NCBI RefSeq assembly: GCF_000023325.1
Contig: NC_012785.1
Span: 1,612,001 to 1,676,000, forward strand
DNA: 64,000 nt
Source: Kosmotoga olearia TBF 19.5.1
GTDB taxonomy: Bacteria; Thermotogota; Thermotogae; Petrotogales; Kosmotogaceae
Reading direction: 5' to 3'
Shown here: positions 52,698 through 61,095 of the stretch, in pieces
Layout of the letters: each line of letters opens with the position of its first letter
Numbering within the stretch: position 1 is the first letter of the stretch
Made by a program: the position numbers and the translations under genes
The notes under the pieces: model-generated
Seen by the model: the letters and a program-made list of their open reading frames with translations, nothing else
What the model was told of the DNA's origin: nothing
Database searches by the model: none

Positions 52698-53749
52698 GCC
52701 GCCTCACTCCTTTTCTTTCTCCAGTAAATAATCGTAGCCACGATTCGTTCAGCTGCCACGAGGAAGATAACGATACCCTGGATGATGATGACAATATCGT
52801 CCGGGATTTGAGCGTTAATCTGCATCGCATTTGATCCGGTTCTAAGAGCTGCGATGAGGAGAGCGGCGAATATGATTCCAATGGGATTGTTTCTTCCTAT
52901 CAGAGCTATGGTAATACCATCAAAACCTCTCCCACCGGTTAACTCCCCAACAAATCTGTGAGGAGGAACTCCGAGGATATCTACTATACCGGCCATTCCA
53001 GCGAGGGCACCACTTATGGCCATCGTGAGTATAATATTTTTCCTGATACTTATTCCACCGTATTCTGCGGCATATGGATTAAACCCAACGCCTTTTAACT
53101 CGTAACCCATCGTGGTTTTTTCGAGAATTATATACATGACTATTGCCGCTACTACCGCTATGAAAATCCCTATACTCAGCTCTGTTGCTTGCACCTTGAG
53201 AATAACAGGCAGTTTTGCGGAATCAGCTATCTCAGGGCTTTTTGGGGTTCCAGATCCGACAGCCAGCGGGCCAACCGCCATGAAAGAAGCGAGATTGGCA
53301 GCTATCCAGTTAAGCATAATGGTGGAGATAACCTCATGGGCACCGGTGTAGGCTTTCAAAAAACCTGCTATTGACGCCCAAATCGCGCCTGCGAACATTC
53401 CAGCGATTATGGATAGCGGTATCGCTAAAACAGGAGGTACCGCTCCTACATTCATTGCCACTATTGAACCCAGAAGTGCACCTATGGCCATCTGACCTTC
53501 GGCACCGATGTTGAAAACGCCGGCTCTAAAACCAAATCCCACGGCAAGACCGGTGAGCACCAATGGTGTCATTTTAACGATAGTGTTAGCGAGCTGCTCA
53601 CTGCCACCGAAAGCACCTTTTAACATGATTCCGTATGCTGTTATAGGATTTTTGCCGATTGCGTAGATAATTATGGACGCTATAAGAAGTGCAATAATAA
53701 CAGCAACAGTGGGAACTAAAAAAGCGTATATTTTACCCTGTCGGTTCAT
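52694..53749 (-). CDS. Nucleoside ABC transporter permease, YufP/NupP-like
   Basis: The second channel subunit, 351 residues and about ten helices. VGFGFRAGVFNIGAEGQMAIGALLG near 65-88, KGVGFNPYAAEYGGIS near 213-228 and GRGFDGITIALIGRNNPIG near 270-288 are typical. Both ends overlap their neighbours by ATGA, so the complex is translated together. Confidence 0.9.
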   Translation of the reverse strand: MNRQGKIYAFLVPTVAVIIALLIASIIIYAIGKNPITAYGIMLKGAFGGSEQLANTIVKMTPLVLTGLAVGFGFRAGVFNIGAEGQMAIGALLGSIVAMNVGAVPPVLAIPLSIIAGMFAGAIWASIAGFLKAYTGAHEVISTIMLNWIAANLASFMAVGPLAVGSGTPKSPEIADSAKLPVILKVQATELSIGIFIAVVAAIVMYIILEKTTMGYELKGVGFNPYAAEYGGISIRKNIILTMAISGALAGMAGIVDILGVPPHRFVGELTGGRGFDGITIALIGRNNPIGIIFAALLIAALRTGSNAMQINAQIPDDIVIIIQGIVIFLVAAERIVATIIYWRKKRSEAA

Positions 53750-55332
53750 TTAGCATCACCCCGTACTAAGACTTCGGCTTTTCTTTGACCTGCCATCATT
53801 AAACCGATTTCCTCCCTGGTGATTTCGTCTGGAAGGACCTCGCCCATTATTTCTCCTTCATACATTACCAGTATTCTGTCAGAAAGAGAGAATATTTCAT
53901 CGAGTTCCATGGATACGAGTAATATACCGATGCCTTTATCTCTCATAGATATTATTGTTTTGTGAATGAACTCAATAGCACCAATATCGAGTCCTCTGGT
54001 TGGTTGAGCTATAATGATAGCTTTCGGGGATATGGGTACAGTATCGAGTTCACGAGCCACGATTACTTTTTGCTGGTTTCCACCCGAGAGATTTCCGGCA
54101 AGCATATTGATGTTTCTTGGCCTGACGTCAAATCTTTCAACCAATTCTTCGCTATATTTTTTGATCACCTTGTGATCTAAGAAACCGTTCTTTGAAAAGG
54201 GTTCATTCTGATGTTTTCCGAGAATCATGTTGTAAAAGACAGGATAATCCGTAATCAATCCGCGTTTTAGCCTGTCTTCTGGAATATGGGTTAATGCAGA
54301 TTCTCGAATTTCGAGAGGCGAACTGTGAGTAATATCCTTTCCTAATAGGGTTATCTGCCCCTTTTCTGGTTTTCTTAAGCCGGTTATCGCTTCAACAAGC
54401 TCACTCTGTCCGTTACCGGCCACACCAGCTATTCCAACAACTTCGCCCTCACGAACTTCGAGAGATACGCCTCTAACCGCATCCAGCCCTCTGTTATCTT
54501 TAACCCAGAGGTCTTCAACTTTGAGAACCACATTGCCGGGTTTGTGGGGGCCTTTTTCAACTCTGAGGAGTACATCTCTACCAACCATCATTCTTGCGAT
54601 CTCTCTAGGGTTAGTTTTTTCTGTATCAACATTACCCGTGACCTTTCCTAACCTCATGACCGTGACCCTGTCCGTTATCGCCATGACCTCATTCAGTTTG
54701 TGGGTAATAAAAATAATGGTTTTGCCGCTTTCTTTCAAGCGTCTCATTACGTTAAAGAGCTCCTCGGTTTCCTGAGGCGTTAAAACCGCTGTTGGTTCGT
54801 CGAATATCAAGATATCAGCACCGCGGTACAGGATCTTGAGGATCTCCACGCGTTGTTGCATACCAACCGGTATGTCTTCTATCTTGGCATCTACGTCAAC
54901 AGCTAAACCGTATCGTTCAGAAAGCTCTTTTACTTCTCTGCGGCTGCGTTCTCTGTCGAAAACAAGCCCAAAGCTTTTTGGTTCACTTCCTAAAACAACA
55001 TTTTCTGCAACTGTCTGATTATCCACCAGCATAAAATGCTGGTGAACCATGCCGATTCCAGTAGCAATGGCGTCTTTAGGTCCCTTAAAGTGTTTTTTGG
55101 TACCGTTTATGTAGATTTCTCCTTCATCTGGAATCAAGAGACCGTAGAGTTGCTTCATCAACGTAGACTTACCTGCTCCATTTTCTCCAACGAGTGCGTG
55201 TATTTCACCTTTTTTTACGTAGAGGTCAACATGATCATTTGCCAGAACAGAGGGAAATTTTTTTACTATTCCCTTCATGACGACAGCGTATTCCGAGAAA
55301 TCTTGAGCTTGCATTTTTGCTTCAGCGCTCAC
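53746..55332 (-). CDS. Nucleoside ABC transporter ATPase, YufO/NupO-like, double ABC
   Basis: A fused ATPase with two ABC domains, 528 residues from the chosen start. The first domain has Walker A GENGAGKST and ILIFDEPTAVLTPQE; the second has a GVAGNGQSE variant of Walker A and IIIAQPTRGLDIG, the degenerate form usual in this family. GTG at 55332 follows GGAGGTGAG directly; the frame is open to 55431, but the extra residues (MRLAHPLVLNR...) cross two hairpins and are not conserved-looking. Confidence 0.9.
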   Translation of the reverse strand: MSAEAKMQAQDFSEYAVVMKGIVKKFPSVLANDHVDLYVKKGEIHALVGENGAGKSTLMKQLYGLLIPDEGEIYINGTKKHFKGPKDAIATGIGMVHQHFMLVDNQTVAENVVLGSEPKSFGLVFDRERSRREVKELSERYGLAVDVDAKIEDIPVGMQQRVEILKILYRGADILIFDEPTAVLTPQETEELFNVMRRLKESGKTIIFITHKLNEVMAITDRVTVMRLGKVTGNVDTEKTNPREIARMMVGRDVLLRVEKGPHKPGNVVLKVEDLWVKDNRGLDAVRGVSLEVREGEVVGIAGVAGNGQSELVEAITGLRKPEKGQITLLGKDITHSSPLEIRESALTHIPEDRLKRGLITDYPVFYNMILGKHQNEPFSKNGFLDHKVIKKYSEELVERFDVRPRNINMLAGNLSGGNQQKVIVARELDTVPISPKAIIIAQPTRGLDIGAIEFIHKTIISMRDKGIGILLVSMELDEIFSLSDRILVMYEGEIMGEVLPDEITREEIGLMMAGQRKAEVLVRGDAK

Positions 55333-55363
55333 GTACTCACCTCCATCGCTAACGATACCAAAA

Positions 55364-55434
55364 CTCGGGAGATTACTCTCCCGAGCTTTGGCAAGGTAAC
55401 GATTCAGAACAAGGGGGTGCGCTAAACGCACCCC
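55364..55434 (-). terminator. Two hairpins between bmpA and the ATPase gene
   Basis: CTCGGGAGA-TTAC-TCTCCCGAG (55364-55385) and GGGGTGCG-CTAAA-CGCACCCC (55414-55434) are perfect stems of 9 and 8 bp. On the minus strand the first is followed by TTTTGG, the second by CCTTGTT. They probably reduce read-through and protect the bmpA message. Confidence 0.75.
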
Positions 55435-55453
55435 TGATTAAACCTTACCTCAA

Positions 55454-56479
55454 TCACGGAAGAGTAATAGCGGGAACTTCAAAGGCATCAAGAGCTTCCT
55501 GGGTATCTGGAACAACCAGAATACCTTTCTTTATCTCTTCCTTGAGGAAATCAAGTTCCTTCAAGACCTGAGGTGGAACGAGGTGCTTCGTGTATGTCAT
55601 CGGACTTATACCCACACCTTCATCCTTGATGCCAAGAATGTGGAGACCGGGTGTGAATGTACCGAGTGCAACGCTGAGGACCGCCTGATAAGCGGCAACA
55701 TCGACTCTCTTCATTGAACTTGTCAGGACTCTTCCAGGGGCCATGTAATCCTGGTCAGCGTCAACACCGATAGCGAAGTAACCTTCACCTTTTTCTGCGG
55801 CAGCTTCAATGACGCCGTTTCCACATGCACCGGAAGCGTGGAAAACAATATCTGCGCCTTCTGCAAACTGTGCAAGAGCGAGGTCTTTACCTTTCTTAGG
55901 ATCGTTGAAGTCCATGGTGTAGCCTCTGAGGATTTCTATTGTTTTACCGTGGAGTTCTTCGTAGACCCTTATACCGGCTTCGTACCCGTAGCGGAATCTT
56001 TCAACGGGTGGTATCGGAATTCCACCAATGAAACCTACGATATTTGTTTTGGTCATTGCAGCGGCGAGATATCCAACGAGGAAAGCACCTTCCTGTTCTT
56101 TGAAGATGTAACAAGCAACGTTATCGGCTTCTACACCCTCCGGCGGAACGATGTCTATACCTATAAAGTAGGTATCCGGGAACTGGGGTGCTACCTTGAA
56201 GAGAGCGTCGGTCATCATGAATCCAACAGCAAAGACGATATCCGCTTCTTTAGCTGCATTGGAGAGATTGGAAATGTAGTCAGCCATTTCATGTGATTGA
56301 ACAACTTCAGCTTCGATGCCAAGGAATTCGGCAGCTTGCTGGATACCGGCCCATGTACCATCGTTAAAGGACTTATCACCAAGACCTCCTACGTCAGTAA
56401 CCATGATGACTTTCATGGCAAAAACTGGTAGTGCAACAAGCAAAACTAACGAGAGAACAAGCAGAGTTCTCATTTTCAT
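55454..56479 (-). CDS. bmpA: BmpA-family nucleoside-binding protein
   Basis: A periplasmic binding protein of the BMP/PnrA family that binds purine nucleosides; 341 residues with signal peptide MKMRTLLVLSLVLLVALPVFA. VTDVGGLGDKSFNDGTWAG near 27-45 is the family hallmark, and VIGVDADQDYMAPGRVLTSSMKR (read in parts near 230-255) includes the usual ligand-site Asp. ATG at 56479 follows GGGGAGGG and overlaps the upstream stop by ATGA-like spacing. No lipobox cysteine is present, unlike PnrA lipoproteins. Confidence 0.92.
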   Translation of the reverse strand: MKMRTLLVLSLVLLVALPVFAMKVIMVTDVGGLGDKSFNDGTWAGIQQAAEFLGIEAEVVQSHEMADYISNLSNAAKEADIVFAVGFMMTDALFKVAPQFPDTYFIGIDIVPPEGVEADNVACYIFKEQEGAFLVGYLAAAMTKTNIVGFIGGIPIPPVERFRYGYEAGIRVYEELHGKTIEILRGYTMDFNDPKKGKDLALAQFAEGADIVFHASGACGNGVIEAAAEKGEGYFAIGVDADQDYMAPGRVLTSSMKRVDVAAYQAVLSVALGTFTPGLHILGIKDEGVGISPMTYTKHLVPPQVLKELDFLKEEIKKGILVVPDTQEALDAFEVPAITLP

Positions 56480-57108
56480 ACTCTTTCCCTCCCCTTCATG
56501 TAAGATGAAATAACGGTAAAGATTGACAGTACAATTATACCGACAAAGACGATTAAAAACCAAACGTTCAGTCCAGTGCTTACGTTCACGTTCAAGGCGG
56601 GAGAGCCCGAATGCACGAAGATATTCAGCGTATCGGAGTTTGTAACGGAAATAATCAGCCCAGTAAGCAATATTATAGAACCTATGAGTATGCTTATTGC
56701 GCGTCTGGAAATGGTTGCTATGGATACGAGTAACATGAGTCCAAGAATTAACGCCATAAAGCTTGAAACTCTGTAAGGTCTGATGATAGCTGGCATGGGT
56801 TCTGATGATAATTCATCGGATATTGCTTTCTCTATATTATCCAGTGCAACTGCATACTCGGGTTTTGCCGATAGCTTAGTTTGCAGGAAGTTTTCGAAAT
56901 CAACTCTGAGTTTTTCCCCACCAAAGGTGACTATTTCTTCCGACATCTTGCCTATGGTTTTTAGTTCGGAGAGATAGCGGGAATAATTTCTTCTGCTGGA
57001 TCGTGTGAAATTCTTAAGTCCTTTCTGGAGATCTTCGAAGGCCTGTATGTATTGAGGATTATTCTCAATTGAGAAATATTCATCGAAAGAAGGCAGGTTA
57101 ACCCTCAA
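56476..57108 (-). CDS. Unknown membrane protein in the nucleoside transport operon
   Basis: I do not recognise this 210-residue protein. The first 110 residues are soluble, charged and helical. Three hydrophobic segments follow near 113-132, 137-156 and 178-203, and the last residues are basic (KGREV-like end), so the C-terminus is probably inside. It starts with TTG at 57108, overlapping the stop of the upstream unknown gene, with AAGGAG in front. Its stop overlaps bmpA. Tight coupling to bmpA suggests a role in nucleoside uptake or its control. Confidence 0.7.
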   Translation of the reverse strand: MRVNLPSFDEYFSIENNPQYIQAFEDLQKGLKNFTRSSRRNYSRYLSELKTIGKMSEEIVTFGGEKLRVDFENFLQTKLSAKPEYAVALDNIEKAISDELSSEPMPAIIRPYRVSSFMALILGLMLLVSIATISRRAISILIGSIILLTGLIISVTNSDTLNIFVHSGSPALNVNVSTGLNVWFLIVFVGIIVLSIFTVISSYMKGRERV

Positions 57109-58802
57109 ACGATCTCCTTCAGCAGAAAAGGTGCCCCGCTTTCTTTTGCCATACTGTTTAATTGGTTAGGTAACACCACCCTTATCATTCGTTTCAGATC
57201 AGTTAATTCGCTGGATATGAGAGAAGTGAACTTTCTGATCTCAATATTGAGCAAGGAATCTGGAGATTCATAAAGGTCGGATTTCAGGATTTCGTAATAA
57301 GGTGAGTCGTAGAATTCCGGGAAATTATCCATCCTGATTTCCGGTACTTCGCTGTAAAGCCTTATGACAGGTAGGATAAACGTCAGGACTACGGCGATTA
57401 GCATGATCACATCGAGAAGATTTCTTTTCTTCGGTTTTAATAATCTTGATATCAGAATGATGGTGGCAAAAGTCAGGACAGGAAACACTGTTATCGCGTA
57501 GATGGATAGATCAAAGATATCGTAATTGAAATTAGAGAAGAAAACAAGATATCCCATTTCAAGGATTAATAGAATATCCAGAATGAACTTTTTCCACGAA
57601 GGAAGGAAGAACCATATAAGGAGTGCCAGGCCTGCGTAAACCAGAAGGCGCAGCCAGCTTAAATGGATTTCCTTTAGCGTATTTTTCACAAAAACCGCTG
57701 AGTACTCGTTTTTTAATTCCCCAAGAGCCTTCATCAATGGAGCAACGAGTTCACTCACAGCACGGTGAATATCGGCTTCTACGAGTTTGACTGGCGAAAA
57801 ATCTTTACCATCAATTATTCTCTTACCAAATGTCAGGTTCAATATCAACCTGCTTCTAAGCCCCGGAGTGGAATCGATAATTTCTACGATTTTCTTGTAG
57901 TTATCATCCTGTAAGGGTATGGGATTTGTAAATCCGGGGACAGTTTTTGTACTGATGGGAAGTTCCTGAGGATAGAAAGGAGCTTCATCTATGATTGATA
58001 AGGACCTGAGGATCCAGAGTTCAAAGAGATTCTTTGCTGATTCTTTCAAAGATTGCTCTAAATCCTTCGGGAGCAGCCTGAGAGCCACTGAAGCGCGTTC
58101 TTCGAGTTCAGAAAGCAACTGCTGGGAAACATTGTATTCCTTCTTAGAAATCTCCTCAATTTGTTGAGCGAGCGTGGCTATGATTTGATCGTTAATGAGG
58201 GAGGCTATCTCTTTTTGTGCGAGATCGTCGATTGTTATATCCAGACTGTACACGCCTTTGTAAGTCATGGGTTCCGGAAGTTTCCCTTTCGGAAATCCAG
58301 AAGGCTCAACATCGATCAATCCAAGAGAATACAATATCCAGCTCTTAAATACGTTGTTTGCAACCTTCCTGACGCTACTTGTATATTCATTGAAAGCAGC
58401 GGAATATGCAGGCATTTCATTGAGCACACCGAGCTGGTATCCTTTCCCCGTTAGATGGGAATAAACCCATGCTAGAAAGGCACTGTAGGCTATTTTGTCT
58501 TCGTAGCTTTCAAAGTAACGGTCATCGAGGGCTTTCATGTGGACGGTTAATAAGTCGCCCATTGTGGTAGCGCTTTCCTTTTTTTCCACGCTACCAACTA
58601 TCTGAAGTTTGTAAAGCCTGTAAAGAGCAAGATCCTCAAGATCGACTTTTAGTTGAATAATTTTTGGAGACTGAGCATTTTCTGATTCATACTCGGTGAT
58701 GTAGTTCTTAAAGAACTGAATTGTTTTGTCCTGATCTAACGCAAAGAAAAGAGTCGAGAGAAGGAGTAGTAAAACTACGAGAAAAGTGGGACGTTTTGTC
58801 AC
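57105..58802 (-). CDS. Unknown exported/membrane protein in the nucleoside transport operon
   Basis: An unrecognised 565-residue protein. It opens with a signal-like helix (TKRPTFLVVLLLLLSTLFFAL), then has some 350 residues of soluble helical sequence that topology puts outside the membrane, four hydrophobic segments near 381-400, 405-425, 433-455 and 463-487, and a soluble C-terminal part of about 75 residues. GTG at 58802 follows GGAGGTGAAGTT. It sits 26 bases after udk and overlaps the next unknown gene by 4 bases. The pair may form a membrane complex. Confidence 0.72.
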   Translation of the reverse strand: MTKRPTFLVVLLLLLSTLFFALDQDKTIQFFKNYITEYESENAQSPKIIQLKVDLEDLALYRLYKLQIVGSVEKKESATTMGDLLTVHMKALDDRYFESYEDKIAYSAFLAWVYSHLTGKGYQLGVLNEMPAYSAAFNEYTSSVRKVANNVFKSWILYSLGLIDVEPSGFPKGKLPEPMTYKGVYSLDITIDDLAQKEIASLINDQIIATLAQQIEEISKKEYNVSQQLLSELEERASVALRLLPKDLEQSLKESAKNLFELWILRSLSIIDEAPFYPQELPISTKTVPGFTNPIPLQDDNYKKIVEIIDSTPGLRSRLILNLTFGKRIIDGKDFSPVKLVEADIHRAVSELVAPLMKALGELKNEYSAVFVKNTLKEIHLSWLRLLVYAGLALLIWFFLPSWKKFILDILLILEMGYLVFFSNFNYDIFDLSIYAITVFPVLTFATIILISRLLKPKKRNLLDVIMLIAVVLTFILPVIRLYSEVPEIRMDNFPEFYDSPYYEILKSDLYESPDSLLNIEIRKFTSLISSELTDLKRMIRVVLPNQLNSMAKESGAPFLLKEIV

Positions 58803-58828
58803 AACTTCACCTCCGGAAACTTCTAAAA

Positions 58829-59452
58829 TTAATTTTTATCAATTTTCAGCATATTCTCGATGGCATTTATTATGACTTTCAATCCAACTGTATTATGAGC
58901 ACCGTCTGGCAAAACTATATCACAAAAATATTTCTGAGGTTCTATAAAACTTTTAAAAGCGGGAGCAACGAATTGCCTATACTGAGTAATTATACTATCA
59001 ATAGATCTTCCACGCTCCCGGGTATCCCTCTCTATACGCCTTATCAATCTTTCGTCAGCGGGGGCGTCGATGTACACCGAAAAGTCGAATAGATTTCTTA
59101 AATTCTTGCTGTACAACACAAGGATTCCTTCAACAATTACAAGATGGCCAGGTTTGAAAGAGCGGGAAATCCCGGATTCTCTTCTGTAAGTAACCATGTT
59201 ATATACGGGTACCTCTATGCTTTCTCCTTTTTTCAGGGTTTTGAGGTGTTCTATAAAAAGTTCAAAGTCGAAAGCTTTAGGGGTATCAAAATTGTAATTT
59301 CGTGGATCCACACCGGGTTCAAGGTTTTTGTAATAATCATCCATTGAAAGAATATCTGCGCAATCGCTGAAATGTTCCTTTATTTTCATTGCTACAGAGG
59401 TTTTTCCAGCTCCGCTCCCACCTACGAGAGCGACGAGAATCGGGCGTTTCAT
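58829..59452 (-). CDS. udk: Uridine kinase Udk
   Basis: It phosphorylates uridine and cytidine in pyrimidine salvage. The 207 residues carry Walker A GGSGAGKTS near 9-17, DDYYKN near 39-44, NFDTPKAFD near 55-63 and RRIERDTRERGRS near 138-150, all Udk marks. I choose ATG at 59452, overlapping the rex stop (TGATG), with AGGGAG upstream. It lies in one run with a nucleoside importer, which would supply its substrate. Confidence 0.94.
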   Translation of the reverse strand: MKRPILVALVGGSGAGKTSVAMKIKEHFSDCADILSMDDYYKNLEPGVDPRNYNFDTPKAFDFELFIEHLKTLKKGESIEVPVYNMVTYRRESGISRSFKPGHLVIVEGILVLYSKNLRNLFDFSVYIDAPADERLIRRIERDTRERGRSIDSIITQYRQFVAPAFKSFIEPQKYFCDIVLPDGAHNTVGLKVIINAIENMLKIDKN

Positions 59453-60096
59453 CACCATTCTCCCTTCTGTAACATATTTACATGAAACGCGAGAGATCTA
59501 AAAACGACCGATATATCGATCTCTTCAACCCGGACATTTTTGGGGACACTTATCTTGGTCGGTGCAAAATTAACTATACCTAGAATCCCGGCGTCAACAA
59601 GTGCATCAGCAACTTTCTGTGCCTCAGAAGCGGGTACGGTTATAACTCCAATGGTTATATTTCTCTTTTTGATGACTTCCGGCATGCTCTGGATATCATC
59701 GATTATTATGCCGCTTGCCAGTACCGAACCGATTTTCTTTGGATCATTATCAAAAACGGCTTTGACAAAAAAACCGCTTTTGGTTAATCCCGGATAATTA
59801 GCAATGGCAACACCCAGATTACCTGCTCCGACGATACAGGTGTCCCATTCCTTCTTTATTCCCAGTATCTCACCGATACCTTCCAAGAGTTTTTTAGTGT
59901 CGTATCCTACCCCACGTTTCCCGAACTCTCCAAAATAAGAGAGATCTTTTCTGACCTGACTTGCTTTTATTCCAAGGAGTTCACCTATCTCTTTCGAAGA
60001 AATGCTATTTTTTTCCTGTAAAAGTTGTTTTTCAAGGCACCTGTAATAAATTGCGAGTCTTTTTATAGTAGGGCGAGGGATTTTTTCTTCTGGCAC
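59452..60096 (-). CDS. rex: Redox-sensing transcriptional repressor Rex
   Basis: A repressor that senses the NADH/NAD+ ratio. The 214 residues have an N-terminal winged helix ([32 protein letters not shown] near 33-64, read in parts, the Rex signature) and a Rossmann domain with [10 protein letters not shown] near 92-101, then a swapped C-terminal helix. GTG start at 60096 behind GAGGAGGGAATTTT. It leads the run rex-udk-unknown-unknown-bmpA-ABC and has a Rex-like site over its own promoter. Confidence 0.95.
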
Positions 60097-60145
60097 AAAA
60101 TTCCCTCCTCAAAAAATTTTATACGGTGTTGGTGAAGATACGTGT

Positions 60146-60180
60146 TTGTGAAATTATATCACGAAATGTGCAGTTGTCAC
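60146..60180 (-). promoter_or_regulatory. rex promoter with overlapping Rex-like operator
   Basis: On the minus strand GTGACA (60175-60180) and TATAAT (60153-60158) are 16 bases apart. The quasi-palindrome TTGTGA-AATTATA-TCACGAA (60146-60165) covers the -10 box; Rex operators are of the form TTGTGA-N6-TCACAA, so this is one base longer and has one arm mismatch. Autoregulation by Rex is a likely but unproven reading. Confidence 0.62.
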
Positions 60181-60223
60181 TGTGGCTTTGAATTTTTTTC
60201 AGGTAACACCTCTCTAACCATGA

Positions 60224-60229
60224 TATAAT
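60224..60229 (+). promoter_or_regulatory. -10 box 6 bases before the gene at 60236
   Basis: A perfect TATAAT ends six bases before the ATG at 60236. The -35 region is T-rich (TTTTTC, 60195-60200), not a good match. If real, the transcript would be leaderless. Confidence 0.5.
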
Positions 60230-60235
60230 TTTTTC

Positions 60236-60568
60236 ATGCGAAGTAAGCTATTTTTATTGTTTTTTCTCGTATTTTTGGGGATATGTTTAACTTTACTTTT
60301 CTTTGAATTGATATCTGAGGTTCGAAGTTTGAAGAACTCTATCAACGCCTTTGAAATCTACGGCAGCACGAGCCCTTTAACCGTAAACGTTGGAGATAAA
60401 ATTCGGATAATAGAGACAAAAAAGAAGGTTAGAATAGAGTTATCGAAAGAAAAAGAAATCGAAATCCTTCAACTCCCCGGGAACAGTTATTATGTAAGAA
60501 GAGGAGATACGGTTTACAAAATTTATATCCCGAGAGTAAAGGTGAGGATCGAAGAATGGGAGCATTGA
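60236..60568 (+). CDS. Small membrane-anchored protein of unknown function
   Basis: I do not recognise this 110-residue protein. An N-terminal membrane anchor (about 4-24, LFLLFFLVFLGICLTLLFF) is followed by about 85 residues of soluble beta-rich sequence. ATG at 60236 has no ribosome site and lies six bases after a TATAAT. The gene overlaps the DUF4416 gene by 13 bases and precedes rimO, so it is probably the first gene of that operon. Confidence 0.65.
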   Translation: MRSKLFLLFFLVFLGICLTLLFFELISEVRSLKNSINAFEIYGSTSPLTVNVGDKIRIIETKKKVRIELSKEKEIEILQLPGNSYYVRRGDTVYKIYIPRVKVRIEEWEH

Positions 60569-61095
60569 GAAGAGTTGAACTTGTTAATCTGGTGATGTTT
60601 GTTTTTTCATCTTATATAGATTATAGGTTTTCTGAGGTCCAACCATTGCTTGAAGAGAGGTTTGGCCCTGTTGACTATATCTCGAAAAATCTGGATTTTG
60701 ATAAATACACCTATTTCTATAATAATGAGATGGGCTACAAACTCCAGGGGAAGCTGATAAGCTTCAAAAATCTTATTCATCCTTCGGAACTTGCGGAAAT
60801 AAAGTTAACCACCAATAAAATCGAAGAGCTGTTTAAGGTCGATGGAAAACGCAAGATAAATCTTGATCCAGGATATATTCATCATACGCAGTTTGTTCTT
60901 GCGTCCACGAAGCACTGGGCCAATCGGATATATATAGGTAGAGGCATATACGCTGAAATAACACTCATGTACGTTAACGGGAAGTTCATGCCATTGGATT
61001 ATACCTACCCGAATTACAAAGATCAGGAATATATTCAGGAATTGACCGGTATCAGAGAAATTTATCTGAAAAAGAGAAAGGAATTTTATAGATGA
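60556..61095 (+). CDS. DUF4416 family protein
   Basis: A 179-residue cytoplasmic protein of the DUF4416 family, of unknown function and often found near rimO in thermophilic bacteria. Family-like features are FGPVDYISKNLDFDKYTYFYNNEMG (near 37-60, read in parts), NLDPGYI near 102-108 and the TKHWANRIYIGRGIYAEITLMY stretch near 117-138. ATG at 60556 overlaps the upstream gene; its stop overlaps rimO by ATGA. The end WxxYIQELTGIREIYLKK is near the C-terminus. Confidence 0.82.
   Translation: MGALRRVELVNLVMFVFSSYIDYRFSEVQPLLEERFGPVDYISKNLDFDKYTYFYNNEMGYKLQGKLISFKNLIHPSELAEIKLTTNKIEELFKVDGKRKINLDPGYIHHTQFVLASTKHWANRIYIGRGIYAEITLMYVNGKFMPLDYTYPNYKDQEYIQELTGIREIYLKKRKEFYR

Noticed and set aside
55333-55431. 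Longer start of the double ABC ATPase
   Set aside because: The extension crosses the hairpin at 55364-55385, while GTG 55332 has a perfect ribosome site.
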